A stretch of 64,000 nt of DNA from Mycoplasmopsis fermentans PG18 (GCF_000209735.1 NC_021002.1:482105-546104), one strand, 5' to 3'. Counted from the first letter of the stretch, positions 46,305 through 58,009 are shown. The notes: generated by a model not told the origin, from the sequence alone. Program-made: numbers and translations.

Positions 46305-47747
46305 CTAAATTAAAACCATTAAAAAGGCAAAAGCAAATCCAAAAATTAATAATGAAGAGATAATATCAGTAAATGTATTAATTAATGAAGCTGATATTGA
46401 ACTTGGATCTTTTTTAATTTTAGCTCAAATTATTGGAAATGCAGCACCTAGTAATTTTGAAATTGTTAAAGCTAATCATAAAGCAATTGAAGAACCTATT
46501 ATTATTGCTCAATAAATCATTTTGTTAGTTGACATTAAATCTCTTGTAGCTGCAAAATAAATGCCTAAACGTGCAAAGTTAATTACAGCTAATATTAAAC
46601 CTGTGACAAAACCGATTAAGGTTTCTTTTCAAATAACTTTACCATATTCACCAGGTTCTATTTCTTTTAAAGCTAAGGCTCGATTGACTGAAATATTAGC
46701 TTGAATTCCGCTATTACTTGTAGCATTATTAATTACTGGTATAAGGGCTGCAAAAGAAATTGTTGCTAATGAAATTTCGGCTACATCTTTAATTTTTTTA
46801 GCAATAGTTCATGTTCCAAAATACACTATAATTTGGGTCACTGTGGCAAAAAGAAGTAGTAATATTAATCATAAAATTCTTGATTTAATTATTTTATATC
46901 ATGGAGTTTTTAAGTATTCACTTTCATTAACTTCATGGCTACTAATACCTGCCATTTTGTATAAATCTTCTGTAGCTTCTTCTTTAATAACATCAATAAC
47001 GTCGTCACTTGTAATCATTCCAACTAATCTTTTTTCATGGTTAACTACAGGTAATACTGACATATCGTGTTCACTAAAAACTTGGGCTGCTACTTCGGTT
47101 TTATCATGAGCTGAAACATAAGTTACAGGATTATAAATATCATCAATTTTAGCATTAGGATCAGCAAAAACTATTTCTTCTAGTGTTAAAGCACCAATTA
47201 GTTTATTTGTTTCATTAACTACGTAATAGTAATGCACTAATTCAGCATTTTTCTTATGATAATCACGTCTAATTTTATGTAAAGCTTGTTCGCAAGTATA
47301 TGAATTACCAATTGAAGAAATGTCTATTGACATTATGCTTCCAACTTCATCATCTTCATAGCTTAAAAGTTTATTTAATTCAGCTCTTTTTTCTTGAGGT
47401 GTATAAGCTAAGATTTTGCTTGTGACATTCGAAGGTAATTCTTCTAAAACATCAGCTAGTTCATCACTTTGTAATTCTTGTAGTAGTTTCATACCTCAAT
47501 CTTCTGTAAAACTTTGAGCTAAATTAGCTTGGACTTCTTCATCAAGGTAGCTAAATAATTCAGCAGCTTCACTAGTTTTAAGTAAAGGCAAAAAAGTTAG
47601 CTGTTCTTCTAACTGTAATTCATTTAATAAGTTTGCAACATCAGCCATTGGATTATTATCAATAAATTCTCTGGCTTTAGTTACATTTTTAGTTTTAATA
47701 ATTTCATGTAGTTCGTTTTGCAAACTAATCTCTTGACTTTCGCTCAT
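46305..47747 (-). CDS. mgtE: magnesium transporter MgtE
   Basis: Mg2+ channel/transporter of 480 residues: N-terminal helical domain (residues 1-120; DELADVLEELP), two CBS domains (about 130-250; SVLPVVNHEKRLVGMITSDD), then five membrane helices with the pore region ALIPVINNATSNSGIQ and the C-terminal block INTFTDIISSLL. The start ATG 47747 overlaps the cdaA end by the ribosome-binding site (AAAGGATTAAA). TGA codons are Trp. Confidence 0.94.
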
Positions 47748-47748
47748 T

Positions 47749-48330
47749 TTAATCCTTTAAGTATTTAACTAGTTGTTCTTGGAATTGTTCAAGACGAATG
47801 TTGTAGAAAGTACCATTTTTAACAAATTTAACATCCCCTGTTTCTTCACTAACAATTATTGTGGTAGCATCACAAAGTTCACTAATTCCCATAGCAGCTC
47901 TATGACGAGCACCATATTGATTATCAATTGATTTTCTGGTGATTTTATAAAAAGTAGAAGCATAATAAATTTTATTATCTCTTATAATTACAGCTCCATC
48001 ATGCAATGGACTATATTTATTGAATATTGAAATAAGTAAGCTACTACTGATATTAGCATTTAAAATTACCCCATCAGTTCTCAAATTGTCAATATTATCA
48101 TTGTTTTCAATTGTAATTAAAGCTCCAATTTTATTTTTTGATAAATATTCAACAGCTTCACGTAGTTGGTTAATTAATCTAATTTGACTACTTTGACCTA
48201 ATTTTTGGAAATGACTTCTAGCCATTTTGTTTTTAATTGCATTAACTATAAGTGGCATTATTGAAATTAAAATTAAAGTAACTAATAATGCAACAATTAC
48301 ATAAAAACCGATTTTAGATTCTAAACACAT
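47749..48330 (-). CDS. cdaA: diadenylate cyclase (c-di-AMP synthase)
   Basis: Makes c-di-AMP from two ATP. The 193 residues have one membrane helix (about 8-30) and a DAC domain with DGAVI at 111-115 and RHRAA at 142-146, the catalytic motifs. It is shorter than typical CdaA, which has three helices. It lies between a tail-anchored protein gene and mgtE, all with tight spacing. c-di-AMP commonly controls potassium and magnesium uptake. Confidence 0.93.
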   Translation of the reverse strand: MCLESKIGFYVIVALLVTLILISIMPLIVNAIKNKMARSHFQKLGQSSQIRLINQLREAVEYLSKNKIGALITIENNDNIDNLRTDGVILNANISSSLLISIFNKYSPLHDGAVIIRDNKIYYASTFYKITRKSIDNQYGARHRAAMGISELCDATTIIVSEETGDVKFVKNGTFYNIRLEQFQEQLVKYLKD

Positions 48331-48339
48331 ATTTTGCTC

Positions 48340-48642
48340 CTAAGCATAAACTCTTGAAATTAAAACAGCTAGTAGTGTGCAAAGTAAAATAATTAAAACT
48401 GATAAGCTAGCTCCTAAAACTTTAAGAATAATTTTTTGCTTTCTAACTCTAGGATCTTCTTTCTCATGTTTATTTACTAAACACATAAATTCTTGGCATT
48501 CACCAGTAATAGGTTTTTCATCTTCAATCAAAGCTGGATTAGCTAATTCAGCTTGATTTTCATTATAAAGTTTTAATAGTAATTCTCTTCTTTTTTGAAT
48601 TCTTTCAGCACATGTTGCTAGATCTCTATCAATAATTGCCAT
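48340..48642 (-). CDS. small tail-anchored protein before cdaA
   Basis: The 100-residue protein starts at ATG 48642 (MAIIDRD) after an AGAGGTG site; the in-frame upstream start lacks one. It has a soluble Glu/Lys-rich part (CAERIQKRRELL; the pair CQEFMC) and a single membrane helix at the C-terminus (about 78-97). It ends 9 bases before cdaA, so it is coupled with it. It occupies the place of no known cdaA partner (not CdaR). Confidence 0.75.
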   Translation of the reverse strand: MAIIDRDLATCAERIQKRRELLLKLYNENQAELANPALIEDEKPITGECQEFMCLVNKHEKEDPRVRKQKIILKVLGASLSVLIILLCTLLAVLISRVYA

Positions 48643-48741
48643 ATACACCTCTTTCAATTGATATTAAATTTAATACTAATAATTAATATTTTATATTATA
48701 TTCCATTAAAGTGAAATATATTAGTTAGGAAGTAACTAATT

Positions 48742-48842
48742 TTATTCAACAGCTTCAATAATTAATTTAACTTTTGGTCATATTTTTAATTTAGTGGCAT
48801 ATTTTTATAACAAATTATAATTAGGTTTATTATTTTTATATT
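48742..48842 (-). pseudogene. protein-coding remnant
   Basis: The minus strand reads NNKPNYNLL, a TAA, then KYATKLKIWPKVKLII and EAVE before a final TAA. The stretch has protein-like composition and a TGA Trp but no start codon. Family unknown. Confidence 0.25.
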
Positions 48843-48856
48843 TTTTGATAATTTTG

Positions 48857-48906
48857 TTATTTTAAAAGTGAGACACTAAATTTTAGAGATCTCACTTTTA
48901 AAATAA
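48857..48906. terminator. long bidirectional hairpin terminator
   Basis: A perfect 17-bp stem (TTATTTTAAAAGTGAGA and its complement) around a 16-base loop, 10 bases after the stop of the membrane protein gene at 48917. T-rich arms are present on both sides. Confidence 0.8.
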
Positions 48907-48916
48907 TAGAGAACAG

Positions 48917-50260
48917 CTATTTTTCATTAACAATATTTAATTTTTTTAATTTCAAATTTCTTTTATTTGTTATTTTCTTAGTAAATAATTTAAAATGTTT
49001 TTTAGCTTTGACAAAAATTGTTTTTAGATAAAAGAATTTAAAATATGTTTTTTCGCTATCAAATAATTTTTTGTTAATTTCGTCTATCTGTTTTTTGATA
49101 TTCTTTATATATAATTGATTTTCTTCTGAATTTTCTTTTATAACGATAGAAATTGTGTAAATAAAATTATTTTTAAAATTCGATAATTTTTCAATTAAAT
49201 ATGAATTTGCATCAAAATGATTTTTTTCATAAAAAGGATCGATTTTTAATTTTTCTTTTTTTCTTTCATTTAAATACAAATCTTTTTTAAAAAATATTCT
49301 TACAAATGAAACTGTAAGATAAACAAAAGTTATTCAAAATAAAATTACTCATTTATTAAATGTTTTAAGAACTGGAATTTCATTATTTAAAAAAAGTGCT
49401 AAAATAATAGGCAATAAGAACAAAGCAAAATTTCAAAAACTATCTAAATAATAAAATGTCAATTTCAATTTTGTTTTTTCAATATTATTTATTTTTGTTC
49501 AAAACCAAATTTTTTTATTATATTTCGCGCCTAATATCTCATGTAAATCAATATTTGATTCATCATTTTTTTCACAATAAGCATCAAAAAAACTAAAAAA
49601 TTCTATATCTTCACAACTATTCCTAATAAAATCTATAATTTTAAATTTGTTTTGTAATTTAATATTAAAATGTTCATTTTTCCATTGAAAAATAATAAAT
49701 AAATTGTTTTTATTTTCTACCAAAATTTTTTTTACTATACTAATATCCAAAATAATTCTCGGAAATTCTTTAAATATAAAAAAATTCTTTTTTTGGAAAC
49801 TTGTATATGCACTCTTTAATGTTTTTCATATTTTTCAATTGCAATTATTTTTATTGTCTGCAATTTTTATTGTTAATTCGTTGTTTTCTAAATTATTTTT
49901 TGATTCTAAATATAATTGATTGTCTTGTTTTAAAAAACTAAATTTTATTATTCAAAAAACTAAATTTAATATAAGTAAAACACTTAATATAAGTATAGCA
50001 ATTGTTCTTAAAAAAATGTCATTCAAATAAATAAATACATTTCAAATGAGAACGGAAAAGATGAGCAAATTAGAAACTAATAGTAAAAATATATAAATTT
50101 TGAAGAAAAGATTGTAATTAATGTGAATTTTTGAATCTTTTTTAAGTGTAAAGATGATAGTTAGAATATATCTTGTAATAATAATTATTAACGATAATAT
50201 TAACGATAATATTAAAGAAATTAAAATATATTTAGTATTAATCTCGCTTAAATTTTTCAT
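48917..50260 (-). CDS. multi-pass membrane hypothetical protein, 447 residues
   Basis: One continuous frame through many TGA codons. Two hydrophobic hairpins (about residues 10-45 and 52-85, 92-110) precede a soluble Lys/Asn-rich domain, then two more membrane segments near residues 270-315, and a Lys-rich C-terminal tail of about 120 residues with coiled-coil character. No recognised motif. AT-rich codons and TGG as well as TGA for Trp suggest accessory DNA. Single gene with its own terminator. Confidence 0.7.
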
Positions 50261-50370
50261 AGTCTAATTATAAACTAATTGAATAAGTCGCCTTTACTTT
50301 TTATATAATTTGCACAAAATATCTATAAAAAAGGCTAATTGATAAATTATAAGTTGTAACTTATTATGGT

Positions 50371-51655
50371 TTAGTTGCCATTTTTTCTTGAGCAGTTTCT
50401 TTCAATTAAGTTTTTATTTTTAAGTTGATTAATAATTTTTTTAATATAGCCTTCACTTAAAGATAAAGCACTGCTTAATTGGTTTATTGTTATATTTGAT
50501 TCTTTTTCTATAGTTTTAATTACTTTAATTTGATTATCATTTAAATCCTTTTTATTTTCATTTTTATTTATTCTTTTAAACTCTTTACGATTAAAAGGAA
50601 TTTTTACTCAAATTGTATTTTCATCAATTTCAAATGCTTCTTCGTCATATTTTTTGACAATTAAAGGCACTCCATATCCAGTTTGTTCAACTAGATCTAA
50701 TTGCATAAAAATTTTTTGTAATTTTTCATTTACTGGTCTACTTACGCCTTTGAAAAATTCCTCTTTAGTCATATTTCTAGAAATTCCACCATTTGATTCT
50801 ATTTGAATATAGTCTTTGAATATATTAACTTGAGGTGGATATTTTTCATCTCAATGATTATGAATGCATGCATTTAGTCATGCTTCTCTAAAACACTCAA
50901 AATCGAATAATTTTTGTTTACTCCTGGTTGCAGTTGACAAATCTACATAAGTATCATTAATAGAACCTACATAATTTAAAATGCTCTCAATTGCATAAAA
51001 TAAACATTTATTTCCATATTCGTTTCTTTTCAACAAAACACTTTTATCATTATCTTTAAAAGTATTAACTTTAATTGAAATATCATTATTATTTGATAAT
51101 AAATAAGACATTAAATTGTATTTATTATTTTTAGTCTTTAAATCAAAATTTTTTTCGAAAGTATCTTTATTTACTGTTAAATTTTTAATATTAGCATATA
51201 GCAAAAAACTATTAAATGTCAAATCTTGATCTTTGTTTTCAATTTCACAAATATTTATTTTAAAAACTGATTTTTGCACAAAATCTACTAATTTATCTCT
51301 ATTAAGTTTTTTATCTTCTTCTCCAATACGAATATAATATTTATCATAAGCTGAATAAGGTTTTTGTTCTCCTTCAGCTTCAACTTTAATTACATTTTGG
51401 TTATCAATAAATTCAATCGAAATTCTAGGCATTATTTCTGGCTTAACATTGTTTGAAATAGCTTGAGAAATATCTCTCATGGATTTATTACAAATATCTA
51501 AGTCAACAATTGTATGATCATCTTTTAGACTAAAATAAATTGTTCCCGTTCCTCTTTTATTGAGCATTGCGGTTAAAGAAATAATCGATTCTTTTTAATT
51601 CACAAGTTGATTTTTTGTATTCAACTTCTTCACTCTCTCATGGCATTTTATTCAT
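50371..51655 (-). pseudogene. AlbA/Schlafen-type ATP-binding regulator, frameshifted at an A-run
   Basis: Resembles AlbA_2 (Schlafen-like) DNA-binding proteins with a divergent HATPase-like domain (VNEKLQKIFMQLDLVEQTGYG) and a C-terminal winged helix (NQIKVIKTIEKESNITINQLS). The start ATG 51655 (MNKMPWESEEVEYKKST) has an AAGGAGATAAAC site. That frame leads into a stop, while the rest of the protein (SIISLTAMLNKRGTGTIYF) continues in another frame. The crossing point is a run of five A at 51592-51596; four would restore the frame. It is either phase variation, decay or an assembly error. Confidence 0.75.
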
Positions 51656-51864
51656 GTTTATCTCCTTATAATTTAATTAAAAGCTATTTTTTATTTATCA
51701 CTTTATTTGCTACTTTATTTATCACTCTTTTAAAAATTTGAAATAAAAATTTAAAAACTAAACTTAAAATTGATTCTTTATTACAAAAATAATTAAATAT
51801 AATATTTAAAAAAATTTATAATAAAAGATATCATTAATTTAACTAAAGATAGAAGGGAGTCAAG
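51656..51864. other. divergent promoter region
   Basis: About 210 AT-rich bases between the AlbA-type gene and the ABC exporter genes. No ORF and no clear hairpin are seen; a GAAGGGAGTC ribosome-binding site ends it. Confidence 0.4.
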
Positions 51865-53682
51865 ATGCTTAAAATATTTAAATATATGCCAGCTAGAATT
51901 AAGTTTTTTGCTTTTCTAAGTGCCTTTTTTGCTATCTTACAACCTTTTTTATCAATGCTTAATCCTACTATTACAAAACAATTAATTACTTTGATAGCTA
52001 AAGTTCAAAATGGTACTAGTATGAATGAAGTAAGTTTACTATTTTGAAATATAACAACTAGTGGTACTAGTCAAAGCATGATCTATTTAATAATTATGGC
52101 CATAGGTTTTGCATTTTTGTTAATGATTGTTGCTTTTCTTAGTGCATTCTTTGCTGCTAGAACTTGTATTTATGGAACTTATTATTTAAGAAAAAATTTG
52201 TTTGAGCATCTTTTAACTCTTTCAAGAAGCAATTTAGAGAAATATTCAGTTGGTAGCTTAATTACTCGTTTTAGTAATGACTTAAACAAAATTAAAGATG
52301 TGATATTTGTAGTTGTTAGAGGGCTAGTTGTTTCACCTTTCTTTGTAGTTTGAGGACTTGTTTTTACAACCACAACTAATGTTTATTTATCAATAGCTAT
52401 TTACATTATTATTCCTTTTTTAGTAGGAGCAGCAGTTTTTGCAATTTTTAAATTATTTCCTTACTATCGTAAAGAAAACTGAATTTTAGATCAACTTAAT
52501 GAATTATCAAAAGAAGATATTAATGCTATTGCTTTAATTAAATCATATAACCTTGAAGAACCTCGTTATGAAAAATACTTTAATAAAAATCAGGAATGAT
52601 TTACTATTTATCGTAAAAATGTTGTTTTTGGTTCATTTGCTTGACCAATAATTAATGGATTTGTGCTTTTTGGCAATGTAGCTATTTTTGCCCTAGTAGC
52701 CTATTTAATAGGCTCTAAAGGCGATGACAATGTTGCAAAATTAATTGGTGATGTATCACAATTTACAGCGAATTTAAGCATGATTTCAATGGGCGTTTTT
52801 AACACACTTTTTACAATTAATAGACTATTTAGATCAAGTGTTTCAGCTAAAAGATATATTGAATTAATGAATTCAAAAAGTGAAATTCCTTTTGTAGTTA
52901 GTGATAAAAAAGTAACTAGTGGGGCTATTGAATTTAAGAATGTTAATTTTGCCTATCCTATCTATAAAAAAGGCAAATTGGTCGATACTAAAGAAGCTTT
53001 AAAGAATATAAATTTAAAAATTGAAGCAGGCTAAAAAATTGGAATTATAGGTAAAACTGGAAGTGGCAAAAGTACACTTGTTAAACTTTTAACTCATGAA
53101 TATTTACTAGATAAAAAAGATGGCGAAATCATTATTGACTCACACAATATTAATGAAATAGATACCAATAACTTTTATGAAAAAGTTACTCAAGTTTATC
53201 AAAAACCAATGATTATTTCTGGCTCAATTAAAGAAAATATTACTTTTTCAAATCATGAATTAAGTGAACAAGAAATTGAAAAAGCTATTAATATTTCATG
53301 TGCCAACTTTATTAAAGAATTAGATGACAAATATGAAGCTAGAGTTGATCAACGTGGTAAAAACTTTAGTGGTGGTCAACGTCAAAGAGTTGCTATTGCT
53401 CAAGCTTTAATTAAAAAACCTCAAATTTTAATTTTAGATGATTCAACTAGTGCTCTAGATAATGAAACTGATTTAAGAGTACGTCAAAACATTAAAGAAA
53501 ACTTAAAAGATAGCACTCTAATAGTAATTAGTCAAAGAATCAATTCAATTAAAGATTCAAATCAAATCTTTGTTCTTGATAAAGGACAAATTGTTGCTAG
53601 CGGTAAACACAGTCAACTATTAAACACAAGTTCTATATATAAAGATATATGACAATCTCAAGAACAAAAAGTAGGTGAATAA
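51865..53682 (+). pseudogene. ABC exporter half 1, with in-frame stop before Walker A
   Basis: Membrane domain plus ATPase of a type I exporter, 605 codons. Six hydrophobic segments span about residues 15-300; the nucleotide domain starts near 355 (GAIEFKNVNFAYP). A TAA at 53032-53034 interrupts INLKIEAG*KIGIIGKTGSGKST, exactly where Glu is expected, then the same frame continues with Walker A, the signature NFSGGQRQRVAIAQAL and Walker B ILILDDSTSALD. One base change (G to T) explains it. The stop TAA overlaps the ATG of the second half. Confidence 0.85.
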
Positions 53683-55513
53683 TGCCTCGATTTAGTAATT
53701 TAAGATTTAGACAAAAAGGTGAAAAGAAAATTAGCTTTAAAATTTTCTTCAAATTTTTAAGCAATTTTCAAATTTCAAAAAGTGTTTGAATTTTTACAGT
53801 GCTTTTTGGTCTTTTAGTAGCTAGCTTAACTAATATTGCTTCTTGATTAATGGGTTTTATTACTGATAAATTTTTAGATCCTAAAACTTTCAATTTAGCT
53901 AATTTTAAAATGAAAGACTATATTGTCTTTGTTGTAATGTTAGCTTTAGTTTATGTCTTTATAAAAATTTTTGAAATTTCGCAAAGAGTTATTGTTTCTA
54001 AGCTTAGTGCTCGCCTTGGTCGGAATTTAAGGCTGCAATGCTATCAAAAAATTCAACAAATGGAAATGAGTTTCTATGAAGAAGAACAAACTGGTGACTT
54101 AATGTCAGCATTAACTAATGATATTCAAAATATAACTGAAGCAATCTGAGACATTTTAATTTCAGTTATATCAATAATATTTGAATTTAGCTTTATTACA
54201 ATTATGATGTTTATTTATGTTCCACTTTTAGCAGCTATTATTTAGCAATTGTGCCAATTAATGCTTCAGTAATTTTCTTAATTATTAGAAGTAACCAAAA
54301 ATTCTACATCCAACAACAAGAAAGACTCGGTGAATTTAATGGTTATTTAGAAGAAATAATGGATGCTTTTCCTTTAGTTAACTTGCACCAACAAAAAGAA
54401 AATGTCGCTAAAGAATTTGACAAATATTCTCGTGCATTAATTAAACCTGATGCTAGTGCTACTACTAGAATGAATATTGTTTTCCCTTGATTCCATTTTA
54501 GTAAAACTATTAATTTAATTATTGTAATTGCTGCTAGTGCTGCCTTTGTTTACTACAAAGTTCCAACAGGTGGCATTAAACCTTTGAGTGCTGGTGTGGT
54601 TATGTCATTTACTCTTTATTTATTTAGAATCAGCGACAATATTTCGTTATTGCTTGAAGTAATTAATGGTATTCAGCATGGGCTTGGATCAATAGTTAGA
54701 ATTAATAAAATATTAGCTTTAGTGCCTCAATTTGATGAAGTTAAATTAAACGAATTAGACTATAAAACAGGCAAAATCGAATTTAAGAACGTTTCTTTTG
54801 CTTATGCTTCTAAACCAGATAAGTTAGTCTTAAAAAACATTAGTTTCACTATTGAAAAAGGTAAAAGCTTAGCTTTAGTTGGCCACACTGGTTGTGGTAA
54901 AACAACTATAGCTAAACTACTTTCAAAATTCTATGTACCAACTAGTGGCGACATCTTAATTGATGGCCAAAGTATTCTTAAAACAAAAAGTAAAAGTTGA
55001 AGAAACTATATTGATACTATTTTACAAGAAACTTATATTTTTAATGATACAGTCAAAAATAATTTAACTGTTGTTAATCCAAATATAAGCGATAAAGACT
55101 TTAATGACATAGTTGAAAAAACTTCAGTAGCCGAATTCATTAATTTAATGCCTGAAAAATTTGATACAGTTTTAAAATCAAATGGTGCTAATTTAAGTGA
55201 AGGGCAAAAACAATTAATTGCTATTAGCCGTTCATTAATTGCTTCTAAACCAATTTCAATTTTAGATGAAGCTACTTCTAATATTGACACAATAACAGAA
55301 TTAAAAGTGCAACATGCAATGAAATACTTAATGAAAGATCGAAGTATGTTAATTATTGCTCACCGTTTAAGTACTATTAAAAATGTTGATGAAATTCTAG
55401 TTATTAATGAAGGTGAAATAATTGAACGTGGTAATCATGACCAATTAATGAAACAAAATGGACACTACAAAAAAATCTATTCTCTTGGTTTAAATGATAC
55501 AAAAATTGATTAG
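53682..55513 (+). pseudogene. ABC exporter half 2, frameshifted
   Basis: Partner of the first half, overlapping its stop codon (TAATG). The N-terminal frame from ATG 53682 (MPRFSNLRFRQKG) ends at TAG near 54243; the rest (LAIVPINASVIFLIIRSNQ) continues in the +2 frame from about 54241. Adding one T to ATTATTTAG restores the protein, about 611 residues. The ATPase domain is otherwise complete: GHTGCGKTTIAK, signature NLSEGQKQLIAISRSL and ISILDEATSNID. The substrate is unknown; Mycoplasma exporters of this kind are often called MsbA/LmrA-like. Confidence 0.85.
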
Positions 55514-55522
55514 TAAAAATAG

Positions 55523-55547
55523 TCAGCTGCAATACTTTTGCAGCTGA
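55523..55547. terminator. bidirectional terminator
   Basis: TCAGCTGCAA and TTGCAGCTGA form a perfect 10-bp stem with a 5-base loop between the convergent ABC and ATPase genes. Confidence 0.85.
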
Positions 55548-55549
55548 TT

Positions 55550-56800
55550 TTAATTTTTATTTAGAATATCTAAATCAAGTAAAAATTGTTTGATTCCATA
55601 AATTTTATAACCATTAGTATCAGTATCAAAAATAGGGTCATCTTTAGTAATAATAATTTTTTTAAAATTATCATTGATGTTTTTAAAAGGTCTTTTTTCT
55701 TGAATTTCTTTATTTTGATCATACATATTTAAACAAGATTGAATATAAACTTTTTGATTACCTTTTTGAGCAATAAAATCTACTTCTAATTGAACTTTCT
55801 GATTAGCATTAGGTCTTATTTCTACTATTCCAACATTAACATTGTAACCTCTTAAAAGCAATTCATTATAAATGATATTTTCCATTAAATGATTTTCTTC
55901 ATTTTGTGCAAAATTGATTTTAGCATTTCTTAAACCTATATCTTCAAAATAATATTTGTATGAAGCATTAATATACTTTTTACCTTTAATATCATATTTT
56001 TTGACTTCATTAATTATGAAAGCATTTTTTAAATTTTCAATATATTTTCTAATTGTTGCATCAGAAATGTTTGTTTTCTTAATTGATTTAAAAGTTAATG
56101 ATAATTTATAAGGATTAGTGTATGAACCTATATTAGAAGCTAAAATATTGATTATGTCATCTAAGTTATCAATATCTTCTATTTTATTTTTTTCAACTAT
56201 ATCTATTAAATAAGTTCTTTTGAACTCATTTACCAAATAATTAGTTTTAATGTTGGCTTCTTTCATGTTTTGAATTAATGGCAAACCTCCATAAATTAAA
56301 TATGATTTTCATAACTCATCAAGGTTTTTAAATTCTTTGTGTGAGGCTATTTCATAGAAAGATAAGGGAAAAACATGAAGCGAAATCGATCTACCTCTAA
56401 ATTCTGTAACTACATCATTAATTAAGAATTTAGAATTGGAGCCAGTGACAAAAACATTAAGTTGTTGATTATTATTAAGTTGATTTAAAACAGGCACAAA
56501 ATCTTTTAAAAGTTGCACTTCATCAATTAAAAGAAAATACTTTTTTCGATCTTTAATTTTACTTTTTATAAATTCCAAAAAATTATTAGGATCACAATAA
56601 GAATGATTTTCTTGATTTTCTAAATTAATTTCAATAATATGATTTTGATCAACTTTTAACTCATTTATTAAATATTCCTTGAATAAATTAAATAACAAAA
56701 AAGACTTTCCACTTCTTCTTAAGCCTGAAATTATTTTAATAAGAGGTATATCAATCATCTCTTTAAGTTTTTCTAAATATATATCCCGTTTAATTACCAT
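55550..56800 (-). CDS. AAA_14/DUF4143 ATP-binding protein
   Basis: The 416 residues have a P-loop ATPase domain (Walker A ISGLRRSGKSFLL near residue 25; Walker B YFLLIDEVQLL near residue 88; the VTGSNSKFL sensor) and a C-terminal DUF4143 domain with a PD-(D/E)XK-like EVDFIAQKGNQKVYIQ. Such proteins are common in archaea and host-associated bacteria; their role is unsettled. One TGA joins the halves (NLDELWKSYLIYGG). The ATG 56800 has no strong ribosome-binding site. Upstream is a repeat-rich region. Confidence 0.85.
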
Positions 56801-56825
56801 AATTGCCTTTCATAATGAAACTTTG

Positions 56826-56844
56826 ACACTTTTGTAAAAGTTTC
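56826..56844 (+). repeat. 19-bp direct repeat, left copy
   Basis: ACACTTTTGTAAAAGTTTC, with internal palindrome ACTTTTGTAAAAGT; identical to 56905-56923. Confidence 0.8.
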
Positions 56845-56904
56845 TTCCTACATATATTTTACATTATTATGTAACAAAAAAGAAGATTATAAAATTAATT
56901 TTTT

Positions 56905-56923
56905 ACACTTTTGTAAAAGTTTC
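56905..56923 (+). repeat. 19-bp direct repeat, right copy
   Basis: Identical to 56826-56844, in the same orientation. Confidence 0.8.
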
Positions 56924-56975
56924 ATTATGAAAAAAATAAAAATCAAAACTAGGCTATTAACCCAGTCTCAATATA

Positions 56976-57060
56976 TGGTGCCCGAGACAGGACTTGAACC
57001 TGCAAGCCGTTAAGCACTAGATCCTTAGTCTAGCGTGTTTGCCAATTTCACCACTCGGGC
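56976..57060 (-). tRNA. trnL: tRNA-Leu (anticodon UAA)
   Basis: Folds as a class II tRNA: acceptor GCCCGAG/CTCGGGC, anticodon stem CTAGA/TCTAG around CTAAGGA (anticodon TAA), a variable arm (TGCTTAACGGCTTGCA region) and T-loop GGTTCAAGTCC. CCA is encoded. It reads UUA leucine codons, the commonest in this AT-rich genome. It stands alone. Confidence 0.97.
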
Positions 57061-57122
57061 ATAATAAGTAAATTTATTTTACCAAAAGATTAACTTTTTA
57101 GTTAAATAAATTTTTACTTTTT

Positions 57123-57923
57123 TTATATTTCTTTTAAATCTTTAAATAGCTTGGCTATTCCACTATTTTCAAAAGAAGGCCCTATATAATGTGCTACTTC
57201 TTTTACCTCATCCATTGCATTTTCCATAGCAATGAATGTTCCTATCTCAGGTAAAGCATTTAAATCATTTCCGCTATCACCAATGTGAGCAGCGTTTTTA
57301 GGATCTATTTTTAATAAGTCACAAACAAATGCTGCACCTTTACCTTTGGTTGCATTTTTATGTGTGATTTCAATTGAGTAACCTTTTGAAACTATATGAA
57401 ATGCAAGTGAAGGATATTTTTTAGCTAAAAAGTTCTTAAAATTTTTAGTAGCTATTTCATCCTTACCAAAAGTTAAAATTTTAGTTACATTAGTTTTTTG
57501 ACCTAAATCACTATATTTCAATTTTTCTAATTTAGCAGTTCAAGGGCGCATGTAGGCACTTGATTCATAGTTACAATAGATTTTATTTTCGCCATTAAAA
57601 ATAAAAAACATTTCTTCTTCTTTTAAAAGCTTAACTATTTCATCAACTTGATTTTGTTCCATCTCATATCTAGCCAAAACTTTATTTTTCTTATCAACTA
57701 TTAAAGCTCCATTTTGACAAATGGCATAAGGGCACTTTAACAATTTAACTAAGGATAAAACAAATTCGCTATTACTTCTACCTGTTGAAATAATAACTGG
57801 TTTAGTTTTATTTAATTTAACAACAGCTTTAACATTAGCACTTGAAAGAGTTTCTTCACCTTCTGGTAAGTCTAATAATGTTCCATCTAAATCTATAAAA
57901 TAAGCTTGAATTTCTTTTTTCAT
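57123..57923 (-). CDS. Cof-type HAD-IIB phosphatase
   Basis: Hydrolase of 266 residues: motif I YFIDLDGTLLDLP near residue 8, motif II VIISTGRSNSE near 43, Lys motif near 195 (HKNATKGKGAA) and motif IV GDSGNDLNALPEIG near 220. These act on sugar phosphates or nucleotides. One TGA is Trp (YMRPWTAKL). Start ATG 57923. Confidence 0.93.
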
Positions 57924-58009
57924 AATTTTAATTATATATAAAGATTTTATATATGAAACAAAAAAAATATATCTATAATTTCCAAGCTTTCAGTCATTGA
58001 CTAATAATG

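Larger units (their letters stand above)
56811..56929. promoter_or_regulatory. repeat-rich operator region before the DUF4143 gene
   Basis: CATAATGAAACTTT at 56811-56824 and its complement at 56916-56929 form a long-range inverted repeat. Inside lie two 19-bp direct copies of the palindrome described in the next entries, 79 bp apart. The region spans the likely promoter. Confidence 0.6.

Noticed and set aside
55550..56800. Two genes for the ATPase and its DUF4143 domain
   Set aside because: One TGA codon joins them in frame, giving the usual single protein.
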